This document shows, piece by piece, positions 28,981-31,223 of a stretch of 31,223 bases of DNA. Position numbers and translations under genes: made by a program. The stretch is from Clostridia bacterium. GTDB lineage: Bacteria > CBDUZB01 > JAGLHV01. Position 1 is the stretch's first letter. Each line of letters starts with the position of its first letter. The DNA lies in the NCBI GenBank assembly GCA_030595925.1, contig JAUVLC010000020.1, positions 1 through 31,223 of the forward strand. Reading direction: 5' to 3'. The notes beneath the pieces are model-generated. The model was not told where the DNA came from. It worked only from the letters and a program-made list of their open reading frames with translations, and did no database searches.

Positions 28981-31128
28981 ATGTTGATTAAATCAAATAA
29001 TATGAAAAAGAGATTTTTTTTGTTAACTTTGATAGGATTGTTTTTAATTAGTGTTTCTTTTATCCTTGAAATAAGAGCAGAGGATTTAATGATTACGGAG
29101 ATTATTAAGTTAGTTAATGAAGAGCGTAAATTAGACAAAAAGATAGTAGAAATGATGACTTTTAAATTAGCAGAGGAACAAATACCAATAGCAGGGGATA
29201 ATGAAAAATATATACTAAAAGATATAAGAAACAATACGTGGCTATTTAAACCGGATTCGGGGAAAGAAGTAAAAACGGCCAAAATAGTTTCAAATGTTGC
29301 TCAGTTGTTAGGGGGGGCTATCCCTATACTTGAAGGGATTACTTTACCGATAAATGGAAAGGATGTTTTTGGTTCTATACAGAAGATAGGGTTTAACGAT
29401 ATATTACGCCTTGATAATGTGATAATTGAGAAGTTGCCTCCTGTAAAAATTAATTCTTTACAAAAATTGCAAGTTATGGATTGGCTTTTTGTTGCTCCGG
29501 AAGCGGAAGTACGACGTGATACTTTTATTACTTCAAAAAGTGGGAATGAAATCTTAGGGGTTGATAGAGATGATTGTTTTAAGAATCTTACAAATGGAAG
29601 AATTTTAAGTTTAAAAAATGATGATTGGAATGGGTCCCCGTATGCTAAAATTTGGAAATATTATGTGAAAGGAAAGATAGATATTGATTTTTGGGAAATT
29701 TTTGAATTAATAAATTACATTCAAAAAATTAATGATAGTGAATTTAAAACAAGATTAAGGTTTTTAAGTTCTATAAGTAAAGAACAATTTGTAGAAGAAG
29801 TAATTTGGCGGAAAAATAATTCAAGAAAAGAATTTGAAAAATTTTATCGTGATTTAGCTAAAAAGAGAGGAGAAACATTACATATCCCTTTAGAAAATAA
29901 TTATCAAAATTATTTAAAAAATCTTTTGAAAAAAGTAGAGGAACGAATATTAACTAAAAAATCAGAGTATAAATGGTTAATATCCAAAGGCAGAAAGAAA
30001 CAAAAGAACATAGAGGTTATTTCTGCAAGAGAAGTATGGATTTTATTATCTTCCGGAATAGAAGGATGGGCAGAAGTTGGTAATTTACAGAAAATTATTG
30101 AAAAAGCACAAATAATGAAAAAAAATTGTTCTTTTGTTGGTGAATATTTAGCTATAGAATTATATATTAAGCAGCTTAAAACTAAACGTGTATTAAATGT
30201 TTGTAGAATCATCAAGCATCCAAAAACATTAAATCCCATAAAGATAGAGTATAATCTCAGATTTGATGACTATGACATATTTTTAAATAATAATCGTAGT
30301 AATATGTCTACACTTGAAGAAAAGAATAGTATTCTTGCCCATATTAGAAATATAGAGATTATGAAAATGGAAAATAAAGATAAATGGTTGATGTCTGAAT
30401 ATATGCAAAAATTCATAAATGACCCGAATAAAAAAGTATATCTATTTTTAGCTATAATGTCTGAAATAATATATTGGTTTGATCCTGTGATGGCTAAACT
30501 ATCAATAATAAATGATGATGAGTTAGGCTTTTTTTTGGATAAAATTGATAATCAGTTTCCATGGAAATATTATGGATATGCGCTTTGTGATTATGGGAAA
30601 GGACATTCCCAGGATGGAGTAAAAAACTGTGAAAGAGTGATTGATTTGAATAATGATAAAGAAGCAGTTTATGCTGCATATATGTTACTTGGTGTTTTTC
30701 ATGAACATAATAGTGAAAATATTAGATTTGGTGAAGGATTTAATATAAAGAAAGCAATTAAAAATTATAAAAAAGCTCTTAAAATTAATTGTAATTCAAC
30801 AGAGGCATATTTAAATCTTGCTAATCTTTATTTGATTAAAGAGTCATCTAAAAAAGCATTAAAAAAATTCAAAAAAATAACGGAGTTATCTCCGCAATAT
30901 GCGAAAGAATATTTTCATCTGGAAAATATAGAAGAAATTTATTCATATAGAAACAAAGAGGAATATTTGGAAGCAATAAAAATGAACACACTTAATGGAG
31001 AGGGTCATTATATTTTAGGTTTGGCCTATATGGTAAAAAAGGATTATAGAAATGCAAAAAAGCATTTTAATAAAGCAAAGGAATTTGGATATGTGGGGAA
31101 GATGAGTTTAAAGAAAGATAAAAATTAA
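28981..31128 (+). CDS. Exported kinase-like TPR protein, class A head, last array member
   Basis: A 715-residue protein with AGAGG upstream, 23 bases after the previous gene. Signal peptide (RFFLLTLIGLFLISVSF) with likely cleavage near IRA. Head: WLFKPDS (K90), FGSIQKIGFNDILRLDNV, QVMDWLFVAPEAEVRRDTFI (D167) and ILGVDRDDCF (D195). Of all heads this has the most changed catalytic loop, with neither N-x-D nor an acidic cluster. It is a visible mosaic: N-terminus like 22586, SEYMQKF plus VYLFLA middle like the frameshifted gene, and KAQIMKKNCSFVGE plus TPR region like 15975. Ends MNTLNGEGHYILGLAYMVK...EFGY. A binding or pseudokinase role is possible. Confidence 0.6.
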   Translation: MLIKSNNMKKRFFLLTLIGLFLISVSFILEIRAEDLMITEIIKLVNEERKLDKKIVEMMTFKLAEEQIPIAGDNEKYILKDIRNNTWLFKPDSGKEVKTAKIVSNVAQLLGGAIPILEGITLPINGKDVFGSIQKIGFNDILRLDNVIIEKLPPVKINSLQKLQVMDWLFVAPEAEVRRDTFITSKSGNEILGVDRDDCFKNLTNGRILSLKNDDWNGSPYAKIWKYYVKGKIDIDFWEIFELINYIQKINDSEFKTRLRFLSSISKEQFVEEVIWRKNNSRKEFEKFYRDLAKKRGETLHIPLENNYQNYLKNLLKKVEERILTKKSEYKWLISKGRKKQKNIEVISAREVWILLSSGIEGWAEVGNLQKIIEKAQIMKKNCSFVGEYLAIELYIKQLKTKRVLNVCRIIKHPKTLNPIKIEYNLRFDDYDIFLNNNRSNMSTLEEKNSILAHIRNIEIMKMENKDKWLMSEYMQKFINDPNKKVYLFLAIMSEIIYWFDPVMAKLSIINDDELGFFLDKIDNQFPWKYYGYALCDYGKGHSQDGVKNCERVIDLNNDKEAVYAAYMLLGVFHEHNSENIRFGEGFNIKKAIKNYKKALKINCNSTEAYLNLANLYLIKESSKKALKKFKKITELSPQYAKEYFHLENIEEIYSYRNKEEYLEAIKMNTLNGEGHYILGLAYMVKKDYRNAKKHFNKAKEFGYVGKMSLKKDKN

Positions 31129-31142
31129 TTTCAATGAGACTT

Positions 31143-31166
31143 AGAGTTTTTTTCTGAAAAAACTCT
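31143..31166. terminator. 10-bp palindrome after the array, possible terminator
   Basis: Fifteen bases after the last stop, 31143-31152 pairs perfectly with 31157-31166 around a 4-base loop. The G/C pairs are at the base of the stem and six A-T pairs are next to the loop. There is no T-run after the stem, so it is not a textbook intrinsic terminator. The 50 bases that follow are noticeably less AT-rich and show no gene. Confidence 0.3.
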
Positions 31167-31223
31167 GTAGTCGAATTGATCCTTCGCACTTCGCTTTACT
31201 CGGCATAAACTCCCTTGAAAGGA

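Noticed and set aside
28845-29282. 145-codon open frame on the minus strand
   Set aside because: It is antisense to the end of one array gene and the signal-peptide region of the next; similar antisense frames recur opposite other paralogs, as expected from shared coding sequence.
12617-31128. CRISPR or short direct-repeat array
   Set aside because: The periodic similarity has a ~2.1 kb unit and is explained by paralogous genes; no short repeat-spacer pattern is present.

Overview
This is an AT-rich window (GC by eye near 30%) from an uncultured-type bacterium. Everything that looks real is on the + strand. Polyprenyl-sugar glycosyltransferases with TPR tails, large families of secreted TPR proteins and GC-rich intergenic palindromes would fit a candidate phylum such as Omnitrophota, but no marker gene is present and that placement is a low-confidence inference.

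Layout. (1) Positions 1-462 hold the end of a DUF559/Vsr-like endonuclease gene, then palindromic DNA and a 9-bp inverted repeat just before the next gene. (2) Positions 463-10280 hold a DegT/StrS-type sugar aminotransferase, two integral-membrane GT39 (PMT/ArnT-like) glycosyltransferases with C-terminal TPRs, a relic of a second aminotransferase between them, a secreted transglutaminase-like protein and a B12-binding-type radical SAM enzyme. (3) A third GT39-TPR gene (10347-12614) is followed after 2 bases by the main feature. (4) Positions 12617-31128 are a head-to-tail array of eight paralogous genes, one frameshifted. They encode exported proteins of about 700 residues (one double-headed, 1122 residues) with a protein-kinase-like N-terminal domain (HipA/PI4K/Fam20-like pattern, inferred), a helical middle and a TPR C-terminus ending in a shared signature.

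The array looks like a multigene family expanding by tandem duplication and reshuffled by gene conversion. Three kinase-head classes (A, B, C) can be recognised. Class A has lost the usual catalytic-loop residues and class B keeps acidic residues at the expected places. The 2-base spacing between the third GT39 gene and the array suggests co-transcription. A working hypothesis is an envelope system in which GT39 enzymes glycosylate exported proteins or glycans, the aminotransferase, radical SAM and transglutaminase-like enzymes supply or modify building blocks, and the kinase-like TPR proteins modify or bind the products outside the cytoplasm, or act as secreted effectors. I see no RNA genes, CRISPR, IS elements or phage genes.
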